Shown here: one piece after another, positions 1-15,300 of the stretch | Position numbering within the stretch: position 1 is the stretch's first letter | How the letters are laid out: each line of letters opens with the position of its first letter | Source: Cyclina sinensis | Taxonomy: Eukaryota; Mollusca; Bivalvia; Venerida; Veneridae | Direction: 5' to 3' | DNA length: 64,000 nt | NCBI GenBank assembly: GCA_012932295.1 | Contig: JAAONU010000016.1 | Location: forward strand, 19,125,530 to 19,189,529 | Notes under the pieces: model-generated | Databases searched by the model: none | Told to the model about the DNA's origin: nothing | The model's input: only the letters and a program-made list of their open reading frames with translations | Made by a program: the position numbers and the translations under genes

Positions 1-59
1 GTAGTATAAGAGAAGTAGTCCAGACAAACTTAAAAAGTAAAAATCATTAAAGGGCCATT

Positions 60-245
60 TCTCTCACAAAAATCATTGGACTGGAAAATGCAGACAATAT
101 GCACAACTAGACTTGGTACTGATCATTCCTGTAAAGTTTGGATGAAATTGCACCTGTAGTTTCTGAGGAGTAGTCCTGACAAGTTTTGTGACGGATGGAC
201 GGAGGGACAGACGATGGAGAAGTGATCCCTATATGTCGCGGCTAC
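60..245. repeat. Fragment of a GGAC-type dispersed repeat
   Basis: The stretch resembles the other GGAC-tailed elements: AAAGTTTGGATGAAATTGCA, then GACGGATGGACGGAGGGACAG and an end near TATATGTCGCGG. The left boundary is unclear. Confidence 0.45.
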
Positions 246-2526
246 TTCGTACTCTGACAACAAAATCAACCTAAAAACTGCTTCAAGCTTTATTCATTTA
301 TCCAAGATTCAATATATTCAACAAGATATAGACTTAATGAAGACAATCTATCTTTTTTTCTGTTACACAGACAGACAGATGGAAAGACAGATGAACTGAT
401 GATTTGTAAAATCAAAGCAAAAATGACAAGATGAAAAGTTGAGAAACATGTAAAACATCTCCCACAAAAAGGTATGTTGTAAAACAAACAAAAAAGAATC
501 ATTTGACGAGCAGACTAAAACGATAAACTGAGAAACATTCCTCCTAACTCCCACACAAGGATATGTCATAATTGTAATAAAATAAGTAAGAAAATTCGAA
601 AACAGACACAACATGAAACTGATCAATTCTGAATAAAAATGGCAGCTCATACAGTTCGTAAAATGAAAGAACACAATTCTTTATAAATGGATATTTCCAC
701 GTGTCATAAAATTCATGATACATATTGCCCAGAAAAACGTTTGCAAATGTTTTATGGCTTTACACTAAATTGTAATTTCAAATGATCCTAAAATATTTGA
801 AGCAATTTACCTTAGCATTAGTTTGTTGCAACAAAAAAGGGTTGTTTACAAAATCTTGCTAGTATTTCTACTTCATGAAAAATAACCACATACATAGTGC
901 TTGATAAATACTGATTCAATTTTTTTTTTTCAAAACTAATACATAAATTTTTGATAAGAAAAAATACAGTAACAAGAAATCTACTAAAGTCATCTGAAAT
1001 GAGATTACTAATTCAGTCATCAAAATGTATGGTATACAAAAAATAAAATCACTGCTTAAAAATGACACTTTCAGTTACTTATCTGTTACACTGCCACATC
1101 ACTAGAGCAATACAACTATTTCAAGCTCTTACTGAATTTATAAGCTCATTTTCACGAAAAAGATCTCTCAACGGAAAAAGGAAAAAAACCCCAAAAAACT
1201 GGTATTACTAACTTAAAATCAATCTATTTGTTATATTGCCTATCATATTTCAGGGACTTCAGGTAACATAATGTCACAGAACTGCTATCCTCAAATTACT
1301 ATACTAACAACACAGACATTACATGAAAACATTAATCATTGGCAAAACTGTAGAAAGAATGTTGCACATGTATTAAGTGCAACAACGAGGAACAGATTTA
1401 GACTTCAACATTTTAGGTCATCATGAATTGTGTGTGCAGTCTAATCAGGAAATCTGGCTGAGAAGTTAATATTATGTATATATGGGCATATCTAGAGACA
1501 CAGCAGACCACCTTATTCCAGAGCTTAGGTAGTCAAAATTCTTTGTGACAATAAAAGGCACATTTCAACAGTTAACCATTGAAATTTAGAATGAGCAACA
1601 AAAATAATTTTAATTAAATTGAAAATTTTATCTATTCAATTCTACATCTTTATTTTGAAAACTGACAGAAGCAGTATACTCAAATATTATTTTAAATTTA
1701 AATATTTTTAACTTGTATTCATATAAAATTACAATAAATCCAAAAATAAATTGCAACCAAATAAATATATCAAAAGGAAAACTTTCTAATTCTTGTTACA
1801 GATACAGTTGTCCCAATGTACTATAATCTACAAATCATCATGAAAAATCAATTTTCTTTTTTAACTCTTCATAAATTTAAACTTTTAAGACCCTCTTACA
1901 AATACAAAAATTTTATGTGCCCCATAAAGTTCAATATATTTTCTTAAGTAAAATACATAAGATCCCATGTAGATTTTTATAACCCCATATTTAAACAATG
2001 TTACAAAAAATGCACTTCATTAACATAACACATAAAAATCTCTGAAAAATATCTTTTTCTTGTAGTTCAAAAATTCTCTATTTTCCCATCATACCACTCT
2101 ACTGAAGTACTGAAAATTTTCAACAAGGTCTATAAAATACATAATTACTACGCAAAAGCCCTCATACGAACTATAAAATTTATTTTTATTTAATAAGAGT
2201 TTATTAACATTAAAGTTTTGAAAATACACCTACACAAAATCTACTTAACACTATCCACATTTAACATAATGCAACATTTTACATTCAGTGTACATGATGC
2301 GTAGAATATAATATTAAAAACAATAAATCATGGGATGGCAAGTTATTACTGAGCAATGACAAGTATCATTTGACTTATGAGTTTGTTCCATTTTATGCCA
2401 TAAGTGAACCTAAAAAGAAATATTGTTAAAAAAAAAGTTATTTTACTTATGATGGTTTGCAATTTATATACTCATTGTTTCTAGTAACCAGATTGTATCT
2501 GTAAAAATAAATTGGCAACTTTATTT
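246..2526. other. AT-rich DNA downstream of LMF1, no gene seen
   Basis: No coding or RNA signal is recognised. It contains (GACA)-like tracts near 365 and many A/T runs. The two short minus-strand ORFs at 290-674 have no conserved look. Confidence 0.6.
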
Positions 2527-2757
2527 ACCTTTATCCTGTTGGCAGCAATTGTGTTTGTCTTTGTGACCAGTGCAGACCATGATCAGCCTGTACATCCATT
2601 CAGTCTGATCATGATCTGCATTGCAGACTATTTAGTCAATATTTTTAAAACTCATAACCCTATAAATGTTAAATGGCACTGCCCAAATTGAAGGGCAGTC
2701 AAGTTTATATAATTTAATAATATAATTTAGAAATTTAGCAAACTAAGGGTTAAAAGG
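2527..2757. mobile_element. Diverged relative of MITE family A
   Basis: The order of motifs matches family A: GCAGACCATGATCAGCCTGT, CAGTCTGATCATGATCTGC, then ATGGCACTGCCCAAATTGAA, ending CTAAGGGTTAA. Sequence identity is low, so this is a sister family downstream of LMF1. Confidence 0.5.
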
Positions 2758-3143
2758 ATCATAACAGGAACAGGAAAAATTTTCAGCTGAGTTCAAATCT
2801 TTGAGCTGTTCAAGTAACTATGACCTTCTTCTTATGCTCTGTAAATGGTTTATCCTAACTGATATCTCTATTAAGAAATAGCTTAATTTTAGGTCATACA
2901 TATAAGCATATGTAAACTTATACATAATCAAAGCTCTTAAGTGAGGAAAAAATATCACTGAGTGTGATCATTAACTATGTAACTATGCTTTGGCCAAACT
3001 AACTATCTAACATGCCAACAAACAAATGAACAACCCGACCAATCAACTAGCTCCAATGTATCTCTTTGAACTTATTTCTATCAGTAAATATATGATAAAA
3101 CAAAATGCAAAATATATGATGAAAAATGATTAAAATTACACTA

Positions 3144-3342
3144 TCAAGATCGTTTTCTGTATTTTAACCATTCTTTTTTCGGCATATCAATCCTCATACT
3201 ATGTAAGATATTCTGAATTGTGTGACTTGTGACAGCATGCATATATTCTCCAATCAGACGTCTCTTCCACCATCTGCCTGCCTGCGCATCTTTGCTGCCA
3301 ATTTTTGTATATTTATAACTATAGTGCTGCACACGTAAATAT
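3144..3342 (-). CDS. LMF1: LMF1 exon 10, C-terminus (aa 519-584)
   Basis: The exon encodes YLRVQHYSYKYTKIGSKDAQ, GRWWKRRLIGEY and a basic tail ending KEWLKYRKRS, then TGA at 3144-3146. The acceptor is CGTTGTAG. Confidence 0.95.
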
Positions 3343-6300
3343 CTACAACGGAAGATAAAGTATATCATGAAATTGCTCTTCTTTTTTATAATATACAGAT
3401 TATGTTTTTGTCTACACTTCCAGACTTCTAAACCTTGAAACCTTGGCAAACAACTAGCCATAAGCTCCGGCATCACATTCAAGACATTCAGAAAACATTC
3501 TGCAAATTTTTACTTTATTCTTCAAACATTACTTTTTTCTTTTCAGAAAAAGTACACAAATGTCTTTACAATGTTTATTCAATGTGGAAGAAACAACATT
3601 CCCTTCTTCAACTATATGAATTTTTACTGTTCTAAACAATTCAAATTTTATTTACCGTAAACGCTCGAATATTGTACGCTAGCGTGTATAAAACGCACCC
3701 CTGGTCTGGCCTCAGGATCTGGGAAAAAAAGCTTGCATTGGAATACAATACGCACACAAATTTCGCCTGGAAAAAGAGTTACCATTTGTCCATGTTTTTC
3801 GTTCAGGAAGCGGCCATTGTCGGTGCGCGTAACAATTACATCGCGTGAATATCGCTACGGTTGCATTTAACTATTTATTTCATTAAGGACAATTAGCGCT
3901 AGAAACTATTTTTTTCGGAAATATCGAATAAACATGGCATTATCTGAAAGTGTCAACACCTTCTTAATACCTTTTGGATGTGTTAACAAACATCTCGTAA
4001 TTATGGCGACATCAAACAACACTAATTATTATATTTGTTTAACAATATACCGACGACTCCTTTATCAAATTAATTGGTCGATAATTGTGTGAGTGCGAAA
4101 ACTGACGGGCATAATACCGGTAAGCATTGGTTATATGATTGAATCTTTAGCAGTTATACATTTAAAGAAAAAAAAATAAAAAAACAAAAAAAATAAAAAC
4201 CCACAAAAACAAAAAAAATAAAAAAGGAAAGAAAAACGGCTTTTTAACGGCTTTTACGATACCGTACTTTCAGTACCGATGACATTGGTTTTCTCCCTTA
4301 ATAACGCTCTCCAAAAAGAAGGTGCACCAAAAAAGAAAAGATGATCATTTGGACAGAAATTATTGACTTTTGGCCGGTATTTTACGGGTTTTCAAGCTGG
4401 AAAAAATTGTCAGACGGCCCACCCTTTTGTATAATACGCACCCCTTTGTGGATACTGAAAATTCTTGAAAAAAAGTGCGTATTATATTCGAGCGTTTATG
4501 GTATACTGGAAATACCAGGAAGTGTTTGTCACATACTCAAAACCTGCTTCTTTCAACAATCTAAGACACTTACTTGGGTGGATCTGCATTTTGGAATGGG
4601 TTATGAGCAATTAATGTTGTTGTATCATTATCATTATCCAGTAACTTCTTGGCTAGTGTCACTATCCAGGGGTTGTACTGATAGTTCTGGAAAAAACAGA
4701 GAACAATCCTAACATATTCCAGCCGGGAATATTAACCAACAATCATGATGGACACAACAGGCCTACTATTGGTGAAAGATCCACCTGCTTGGAATTTCCC
4801 AAAATGAAATTATCTACTTGTCAGGTCCAAAAAACAGCTGGCTTGGTAAATTCATTTATGGATATTGGTCAAGTACCCTAACTCTCCCTACAAAGATGGT
4901 TATAGCAACTACATACCTATAGGTATTTACTATTAAAGATAAATGAATTTTATTACAGAGAACCAATCTATGATAACCTGAATAAGTTAACACATGTTCA
5001 AATTAAAACCATTATTGCTTACTTTGATGTTGTTTTATAACCTTTGGTTCAGGTCTTTCCTAACATTTTCATTAAATGCTTTTGTTTTTTAATTCTGTAA
5101 ACCAACATTTTTAACTTCTGTAAACAATTATTAAGATTTCTAAATTGGTAACAAATTTTTTGGAGTATTTTTTCTAAAATATCTCAGGCGTTACTTTTGG
5201 CACATTAAGATAACTCAATATAGGGAAAAGACACTAAACCATGATGGGAAATGCTGTCATACACTGGGATTTTAAAGTGCATTTTGCCTAGACAGGCACA
5301 ACCATAAGTAAGTGTTTATTTTTCAAGTGATCTTTTTTCTATATATTTTAGAAAGTCAAGAATGAGCAAAAATAGCTCAAACATGCCTAACTGATGTTAT
5401 AAATGAACTGGCCTTGTCAGCAGTCATACTGGTTCTAAATTACAGCCTATGGTTCTTTCAAACTGCTGATTTTTGCATGTTTTGCATGATCAAAGTAGTT
5501 TTATCAACTGTTTAAAAGACTGTGACCTTACCAACAATACCTCATGGGAAGCTCCATTTTTCTTATAAAGGAAAAAAGAATCTTACAATTAACTTCTTAT
5601 CTGTCTGCCTCACTGGTCAAGGCTACTAAATTTTGAGTCAAGAAAAACCTCTGAAGGTCATGATAATGTTTAAGAAGATGAATTCTAAAGGAATCAGAAA
5701 CAAATCTGACATGGATAATGTAATCCTCTTCATTAACTTCATTTCCAGGATACCTTATGGTATTATTGTTGAGTACTAAACTGATGCTTTTTTATTTGAA
5801 TGAAGAGAAAATTTCTCATCCTATCTTTTTAAAGTTGAAATGCTGCAACATGTGTAATTCAGACTGGGCTCTTTTTTTTATATTTACCTGAAATGCTGCA
5901 AACCACAGTAACCAGTCTAGCCTATAATGATATGGTGAGATCAAACATGGCCGCCGTGTTATTTTTCCTGGCTTACACTTAAACTCATATTCCAACCACT
6001 TTGCTTTTGGATCAGTAGCCTCATCGTGTGTTCCCTGATATATAACTTCAGTTCTCTCTTTTGTCACACTGTAACAGAAATTCATATCAATACTTAATAG
6101 TAAATAATTTATGTACTCACCTAAAGGTCAAGGTCACAAATCTGTAACTAATGTATGGCTTTACTGGAAAATTTTTACTGGAGTTTTTTTTATCATTTTG
6201 ACATTTCACATTTTTAAACAAAATTGCTAAATCTAGTCTTATAAAGCAGCCTTTCTATTAGCAGAGCAAAAATAAAAATTATGAAGTTGCTGAAGTAAAA

Positions 6301-9300
6301 ATAAGATAATAGACTCAATGTCTGTCTGCCAAATTAATTCAAATTTTTGGAACATTTGTAAAAGAAAAATATTTCACAAACCTTCCAAAGGCACCATAAG
6401 TGTTGACGAGTCTAAATGGTTCAAAAGATGTATTCATATGCTGCCTTGACGACATGAGATTCTGGACGACAGGGATACTGAGATAAGCAATAAGAATACC
6501 AACACAGATGTTGAAAACACGTCGAATGTAGTTACCTGTAATAAAGTCCAAATGTACAAAACAATATACCATACAAATGCAGTTGAAATTCAATCAAACC
6601 ATATTACCATATACTACAAAAACAATCTAGTATTTTTCGCAAAGGAAAAAGATGTGATTCTTTGAAAAATGCTATTTTATGAAAAACTAGAACTGTGTCC
6701 ATAGGACACGGATGCCCCCACTATGCATAAGTGCTCATAAACAAGAGCATGTATATCCTGTATGTAAGAATTTTTTCTGTACATATACCTAAAATGATCT
6801 ACAGGTAACCTTATGTACATGTTAAATTAAATTACAAATGTAAAATTTATATGTTCAATTATTTATATGGTATATAGTGAAAAAATCAACAAAGGGCCAT
6901 AATTCTGTTAAATATGGTCACAGCAAAAATTCCTTCCTTTACTACCATCTACACATTAAAGCTGTTCATCCCTGGAAGTTTAAGCAAAATCTGCCATCCG
7001 GTTTAAGAGGAGTTGCGTTCACAAAATTTCTATATGGTATATAGTGAAAAAATCAACAAAGGGCCATAATTCTGTTAAATTTGGTCGCAGCAAAAATTCC
7101 TTCCTTTACTTCCATCTACACATTAAGGTTGTTCATCCCTGGAAGTTTAAGCAAAATCTGAAATCCGGTTTAAGAGGAGTTGCGATCACAAAATTTCTAT
7201 ATGGTATATAGTGAAAAAATCAACAAAGGGCCATAATTCTGTTAAATTTGGTCGCAGCAAAAATTCCTTCCTTTACTACCATCTACACATTAAGGTTGTT
7301 CATCCCTGGAAGTTTAAGCAAAATCTGCCATCCGGTTTAAGAGGAGTTGCGTTCACAAAATTTCTAGTGAAAAAATCAACAAAGGGCCATAATTCTGTTA
7401 AATTTGGTCGCAGCGAAAATTCCTTCATTTACTACCATCTACACATTAAGGTTGTTCATCCCTGGAAGTTTAAGCAAAATCTGCCATCCGGTTTAAGAGG
7501 AGTTGCGTTCACAAGATTTCGAGACGTACGGACAGACGGACGGACGGACGGACAAGTGCAACGCTATATGCACCCCACTTTGTCGGGGCATAATAAACAG
7601 GTCTGTCACCTAATCAAAGAGTCTGTTTCAACTGTATTAGAAATAAATATGAACAGAATCTTCTACTCTTTTAATAAATTCATATAATACCAGTATATAT
7701 CAGAATACCTTTCTGAAAATACACATTTAAGATTTCTTTTTTAAGAAAAAATGAATATTTTTTGAGAAAATAAAATATACTTTGCTGGGAAATGTACATT
7801 TTTTAGGTTTTATTTACAGCATATATGTTCATTTGACTACATTTCAGAGATTTTTTTGTTGGATACACTTAAATGTTTTTTTTTTTCGTTTTTTTTGAGA
7901 AAATGTGTTACATAATACATTGCATTTAACACTACCAGGCACTGTTACAACAGTTTTTATTTAACAAAAACCCTCATAAAGAAGTCTTACAATGCAGTTT
8001 TTTCTAGTATTTATGTTAGAAATCCTGCTGATATTCAATTATTATTAACACTTTCTATTCTGCTTAACACCCTGTAACATTGTGCAATCATGTGGGAGGG
8101 TGAATCATGAGATGCACAAAGTAATTCCATGTATTAATAAAAACCTTTTTGGTTATCAGGGTTATTATTTTCTTCTATAATGGTACCAGCATCATTTCAG
8201 TACACAGCCATTCTTTGGTCCCAGCATCATTTAAGTATACAGTCATTCTTTGGTACCAGCATCATTTAAGTACACAGTCATTCTTTGGTATCAGCATCAT
8301 TTAAGTATACAGTCATTCTTTGGTACCAGCATCAATTCAGTACACAGCCATTCTTTGGTCCCAGCATCATTTAAGTATACAGTCATTCTTTGGTACCAGC
8401 ATCATTTAAGTACACAGTCATTCTTTGGTACCAGCATCATTTAAGTACACAGTCATTCTTTGGTACCAGCATCATTTAAGTACACAGATATTCTTTGGTA
8501 CCTGCATCATTTAAGTACACAGTCATTCTTTGGTACCAGCATCATTTAAGTATACAGTCATTCTTTGGTACCAGCATCATTTAAGTATACAGTCATTCTT
8601 TGGTACCAGCATCATTTAAGCACAGTCATTCTTTGGACCAGCATCTTTTAAGTACACAGTCATTCTTTGGTACTGGCATTATTAAAGTACACAGTCATTC
8701 TTTGGTACTGGCATTATTAAAGTACGCAGTCTTCAGCAAAACAAAACGTCATCTGCATTTATTTAATAGCCATAAAATATTCAAAATGAGGCCGACGTCT
8801 GCATTTAAAATGCATGTTCTCTTTAATTGAAAATACTGCACTTTGAGGTTTATCGGCAAATGATTTTTGTACAGCTGCAAATATTTACATAAACTTCACT
8901 CAAAATCAGGGTGTAGTTTTCAAATAATATTGAGGCATGATTTTTATGTTATATCAATATACCTGTTTGTTAAAATATGCAGAAAGATCTCTCATCTTTC
9001 ACAGTTCTAATGAATAAAGTCATTAACCTGATGAAATCTGACCTGAAATGATTTCAATTCTTCTTTTGAAACTGATGAAGAAATTTTCTCTCTTCACTTT
9101 TAGACAAGAAGTAATACATAAGATTTTTGAGCTGATTTTTGTTTAAAAGAGATAACTATTAAAATATACTTACATAATATATAAGTTAAATAACTTACTA
9201 TATACTTAAGAAATAAGACATCAACTTGTAGCTTTTTTTAAGTTTATCTTTTAATGCTTTTCATGTGTGTCTGATGTCTGAGTATGGTTTATTATTTTCT

Positions 9301-12300
9301 TTTTTTCTTTTTTAATACAAAAATGACATTGCTGCCCCAAACTGTTTTAAAAAATGTGTCAATATCAACATTAAAATCAATGACAAAGCCATAAATTCAG
9401 GGCTGAGTGGAAACCGTATTTTCAACAATAATTATTGTTGATATTAAAAAGAATGGAAATGAACAATTTGCAAGCAACTTTTTCTTGGTTTATCAATCCA
9501 CTTTAACAGGAAGGCCTAAACACAACTGGAAGGGTCAAGGACAAAACTGCTCATCAGTCATGTAATTACAACTGGAAGGGTCAAGGACAAAACTGCTCAT
9601 CAGTCATGTAATTACAAATAAAGACTGACAAGTCATATTCTCAGTTTTGAAAAGTTTTCTGATAATATTTCTTAAGAAAAATGGCTATAACTCTGAAAAC
9701 TGCAACATTTTATGCAAATAAAATGCTAAAAGTGTGTTTCGAATCCCTCTTGAATACATGCACTACAGTCTTAGGAGTTACCACATCCCTTGAAACATGG
9801 ATGACTCACCTGCAGTAAGTCTGGGAGCTTTTCCTTGTTTTTCTTCAAGTTGAATATCAACCACTTTCTGTCGTGTTGATTTTGAGAACATCCAAGCTAT
9901 GCTCGCATCATCAAAACATGCCAGGCTCGGCAAGATGGTCAACCAATTCAGGAAGCTAAGGTTGCCACTGATAATCAACACAACCTGAATGTAGAATAGG
10001 TAATACTGTCTATTGCATCTAGAATATATTCTGTACTTATTAGTCTTAACGCTGCAGCTTAAGCCAATCAGTCTAAACCCTGACACTGTTAATTTTGTCC
10101 ACAGTCTTATTCAGAAAGACCTATCAACTGGGAAATTACTTGAAAACATGAGGACTGAAAATAGCAAACAATGCAGACCATGATCAGACAGCATCTGTCT
10201 ACACTGTTCACAAAGGCAAGAACAACTAATGTAACTTTGTAAAAGTCCATCAATAAATGAAAGGTAACTCAGCTTCAACAAGCTGATCATGGTCAGTATA
10301 AGACATTTAACTCACTGAGACTTCACGCTTTATGCTAAGAATATTTTTGGTTGAGGAATTCAATATCTCAAAGATGACAAGAAGGTTTATGCATTTGATT
10401 AATATGTAAAAGAAATCGACATACTGATTACAGAGAGTGGTAAAAATGACATGTCTTAAGTTCTCCCCCTTGTCAATGATACTACTTAATATACAGGGTT
10501 CATGCTTGTTTCTTCATTTTGGGTCACAATTTCGAACTTAAAAGAGCCCACTATGTTAATGAAAATTATATCCTATTACCGGAACCTTTGTATATGTTTT
10601 GTTTGTATATGTATATCTTTATCCGTGCTGTATATGTTTGTATACCTGGGTTAAATAAAAGAAATGTTCTGTTCTGTTCTGTTCAATAATAAAACACCAT
10701 CCTAACACTGTGCTAGACCCCTGTGGGTGCACAATATGCACTCTATTAAAATGCATAGTGGATCTTGTCTATTCAACACCTGATGATATATAACTGCATA
10801 TTTAAACCCTACATTAGTTCTTAACTATATTTATTAACACCAGTTTCGGGTGGCATCCATTAAAGAGGCAATTTGTATGTACACATCAACAAGTGTGAAA
10901 CATGATACAAACATCACTAGAATGCTGTCTTTATCATTCTCCCAATAACCTTATTCACCAATTAAAACATAAATAATTACAGCGTCTACAGAGAATGAAT
11001 AGAACATACATACCGGTAATACATAAGAATTTAGCTTAAAAAGGCTTTAGAAAAAAATAAGAAATTTTGTTTTACCATGAAAACTGAAAAAATAAATTTG
11101 ATTGCAAAAGCATTCGAACCCATGCCCTTCTGGTTAGTAAAAGTATGTGCAGCGAACTACACCTTTGACCAACAGCAACTTGTATCTACCCCATGACTAA
11201 CATTGTAAATTTTTAACTGGTAAAAGTGTAACAAAAAAAGAGACAGTAACTTAGCTTAGATATGTTTTCACAACTAAAACTAGAATTTCTATATGTATAA
11301 TGTATAAACATTTTTTTTTATGCATCGTCAACCCATCTGTGAGTCAGTCGCTTTAAATAAACCATTCTTTACAGCAAACTGAATTAAATATCAGAACACA
11401 AACTGAATATCATCTATACCATCATCAAAGTTGACACAAAGAAAAATACAATTTCATAGGTTGGTTTTCTTTTTAAAGATTTATTGCAGAAAAAAAAAAG
11501 AGAGAACCATGAAGGCAATAAAAGCTCATCTTTTCGCTCATAAATACAATATGCTATAAATGTCTATATGCGTAATTAAGATCATAACAGTCTGATTATG
11601 CTTTCTTCAGACTACACTTAACAAGCATATTGCATTGTCATGGATCTGTAAGAAAATTAAATACCTGCCCTCCTGAACTTATAGTCACCATCTGATCAGG
11701 AACCATGCAGAACAGTTCAAAACTTCAACATTGTAACCAGTCTGATTTTAATCAAGACAGAACCTAAACTGTTACCCCAGAAGTGTAGACAAAGTTTTCA
11801 ACCATTGAGATAGTGACCCTAGTTTTGACTTGACCCAAAATGACTTTTACTTTCTTATCACAATTAGGATATGTAAATACTGAGCTAAAAATAGTACACT
11901 AGGCCATAAACAACTAACTGTGCTTAGATGACAGAACATTCAACCATCTTAAATTAAAACTCCCCAAGATAACATCATGTTTATGGATAGCTGATAACTG
12001 CTTTCAAACATCTTTTAATGTTTAATTTTAAATGATGACGAATCAGTAACACAACCAAGGACACAACAAAAAAAAGGTCACCCCACCCTAAATACCAGAG
12101 CATATCGTAGATTTACAGATTTCTACCCTATTGATATACCCATTACAAGTCATAAATAAGCTGTTTAATCCATATGTACCATTCCAGATCCACTGAGAAG
12201 TTCACAGGGCATGAAGAAGTTATTTGTAAATTTGTAAATATTCATTTGGCAGTGGTTATATAATATGTGTGGCCTATGTGGTATTAGCAATCACCTGGCA

Positions 12301-15300
12301 AGATAATGATGTATTACTGAAATTTAGTATGGTTATATATCAGATAAAATAATTACAACTGAGGTAAACTTTTCATGGATGGCAAGGGAATAATGCAGTG
12401 ACACTTTACACGGTGAAATGGTAAAGGGAAACTACTCTTCTACTTTCTTCTACTTAACCCTTAACCTGCTGGAACCGAAATTGATTAGCCTTTGCCACCA
12501 GTATAGAGCCAGGCCAGCCTGCACATCCGTGCAGTCTGACCAGGCTCTATACTGTTGGTAGCTCCATTTTTGTATTTTGATATTGAAATCCCTTAAACTT
12601 TGAATGGACTGTTCCAAATTCAAAGCTGGACAAATCCATTACAAAAATTCAGCAGGTTCAGGGTTAAATATGCCAGGTCAAATAACCAACAGCTTGTGTA
12701 ATTCAATCAACTGACTTCATCTGTATTACAGCCGACTGGAAATTTAAGCTGTACACAGGAGAAATGTAACTACATTGTGTAAAATGTTTTGTGAAGCGCT
12801 GTAAACCATATAAACAGGAAAAATAATGCTGTTGGTAGATTTTATTCAAACATTTCTCTTTTTTCAGAACTATTCACTTAAAGATGCCCTGACATATAAA
12901 CAATAGCAAAAATAAAGACAACAGAGTTAAAATTTAAGATTTACTAGCATAAAACTTATAACATCTCCTTTTCTGCTGATAAAATCCTTTTTGCAGTGGC
13001 AATTTCAATATCACTGTCCTGGTATTTCAACTTTTCACTTGAAAAACTAAACAAGAGGGCCATGATGGCCCTGTATAGCTCACCTGAGTATGACTGCTTT
13101 TAACAAAGTTGCTATGGACCTGGTTAATTGACCCCAGATGACCCATATTCGAACTTGACCTAGAAATTATTGAAACAATCTCTTTGACAAATTTCCAGGA
13201 TATTTCGACTGAAAAAGTAGCATCTAGAGTGTTAACAAAGTTTCTCGATATTTAGGCTCTGTGACCTAGTTATTGACCCCAGATAACCCATATCCAAACT
13301 TGAGCTACAAATCATCAAAACAACCTATCTGACAAATTTCCAGGACATTTGGACTTAAAATGTAGCCTCTAGAGTGTTTACAAAGTTTTTCCATATTTGG
13401 GCTCTGTGACCTAGTTTTTGACCCAAGATGACCCATACTCCAACTTGAGCTAGAAATCATCAAAAAAACCTGTCTAACAAATTTCCAGGATATTTGGACT
13501 GAAAATGTAACCTCTGGAGTGTTAAAAAGTTTTTTACATATTTGTGCCATGTGACCTAGTTTTTGATCCCAGATACCCATATCCAAACTTGAGCTAGAAA
13601 TCATTGAAACAACCTTTCTGACAAATTTCAAGGACATTTGGACTAAAAATGTAACCTCTAGAGCTTTTACAAGGTTTTTCTACTTTCGGGCTCTGTGACC
13701 TAGTTTTTGACCCCAGAGAACCTATATTCAAAACTGAGCTCGAAATCATCCATAGAATCTTTCTGACAAATTTCCAGGTTATTTGGAAATGCTACCTTTA
13801 GAATATTAACAAGATTTTTCTATTTTTGGGCTCTGTGACCTAGTTTTTGAACCCAGATGACCCATATTTGAACTTGACCTAGAAATCGTCAAAGCAACCT
13901 TTCTGACAAATTTCTAGATTATTTGGGCTGAAAATGTAACCTCTAGAGTGTTAACAAGATTTTTCTATTTTTGGGCTCTGTGACCTAGTTTTTGAACCCA
14001 GATGACCCATATTAGAACTTGAGCTAGAAATCATCGATAGAACTTTTCCGACAAATTTCCAGGATATTTTGACTGAAAAAGTAGCCTCTAGAGTGTTAAC
14101 AAGGTTTTTCTATATTTGGGCTCTGTGACCTAGTTTTCCAACCCTGATAACCCATGTTCGAACTTGTCCATGATATTAATGAGACAAACATCCTGACCAA
14201 GTTTCATGACAATTGAGGCAAAAATGTGACCACTAGAGTGTTAACAAACTAATTGTGGACGGACGGACGGACGACGGACAAAAGGTGATCAGAAAAGCTC
14301 ACTCTGTCACTACGTGACAGGTGAGCTAATAAAAACACAAAAATACATTTGCCAAAAGTTCTGAGCATCACCCAGGGATCATGCTATTATGTGACATTGG
14401 CAAAAGTGGTTGTTTTTTCTTGCCACTGGCTTATTTTGCCTTGTATGTGGAGAAAGCAAAAACGAAAATGCAGCTGCCTGAAACTTTTGGTCAGATATAA
14501 CATTCACCAGTCTTTTATATCTTAAAACATTGCATAAGAAATCTGATTTTTAGAAAAACTTCTCCTTATTTCCTCTTAAGGGAGAGGAGAAGACACTTTT
14601 TCCTATTTTTCCTGGTTATCTGAAACCCTTGTGTGGTTTGCTATGTCTAAGGTTTCTCCAGCCTCTTCCCTGTTGTCACCTATTTACATGGTATGCGGGT
14701 ATGGGGATATGATTCTAGGGGCCTGTTACACATAAATTTGTGATTTTTGAGAATATTTTAGATATCATTATATTACCTAAATCTCAAGAAGTAAGGATCA
14801 TTTACAGGCTTTCTTTATTCAATACATAAAAACAATTGTATCAAACCTTGTTACTTGATGTGATATCATAAACTTTTAAGTCAAAAACTAACAACATTTT
14901 TGGCACTCACAAATACATGCTACTTGTTGAACCTGGTATTAGCAATCTTTCAATTTAATTGGCATTTTAGCTAGTTAAAAAGTGCTAAATTTTAACCCTG
15001 AAACAATATCTTTATCATAAATTATGGTTTCTTTTTTCTGCAATTCCCAGAGGGGTAAAGACATTAGTACATGCTTAAATAATAAAGATTTCACTTGTAT
15101 TCTATCAAAGGGTGAACATTTTTGTTGTGTGTGGCTTCTTTGATGTCATCTTAATTTCTCCTTGTTTTTCTTTGTTATAAGCCTCTGTATTGAGGGGTGA
15201 ATGTAAAAATGTTCTAAGTGTGATAAAATAAAGAAGCAGATAGCACCCCTTGATACAAAACCTCAGGGTCTTTCAAGTAGCATGGTCTGAAAACGAACAG

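Noticed and set aside
7211..7687. 158-codon ORF with a repeated KGHNSVKFGRS peptide
   Set aside because: It lies on 166-bp tandem repeats in an LMF1 intron, antisense to the gene, with no family resemblance.
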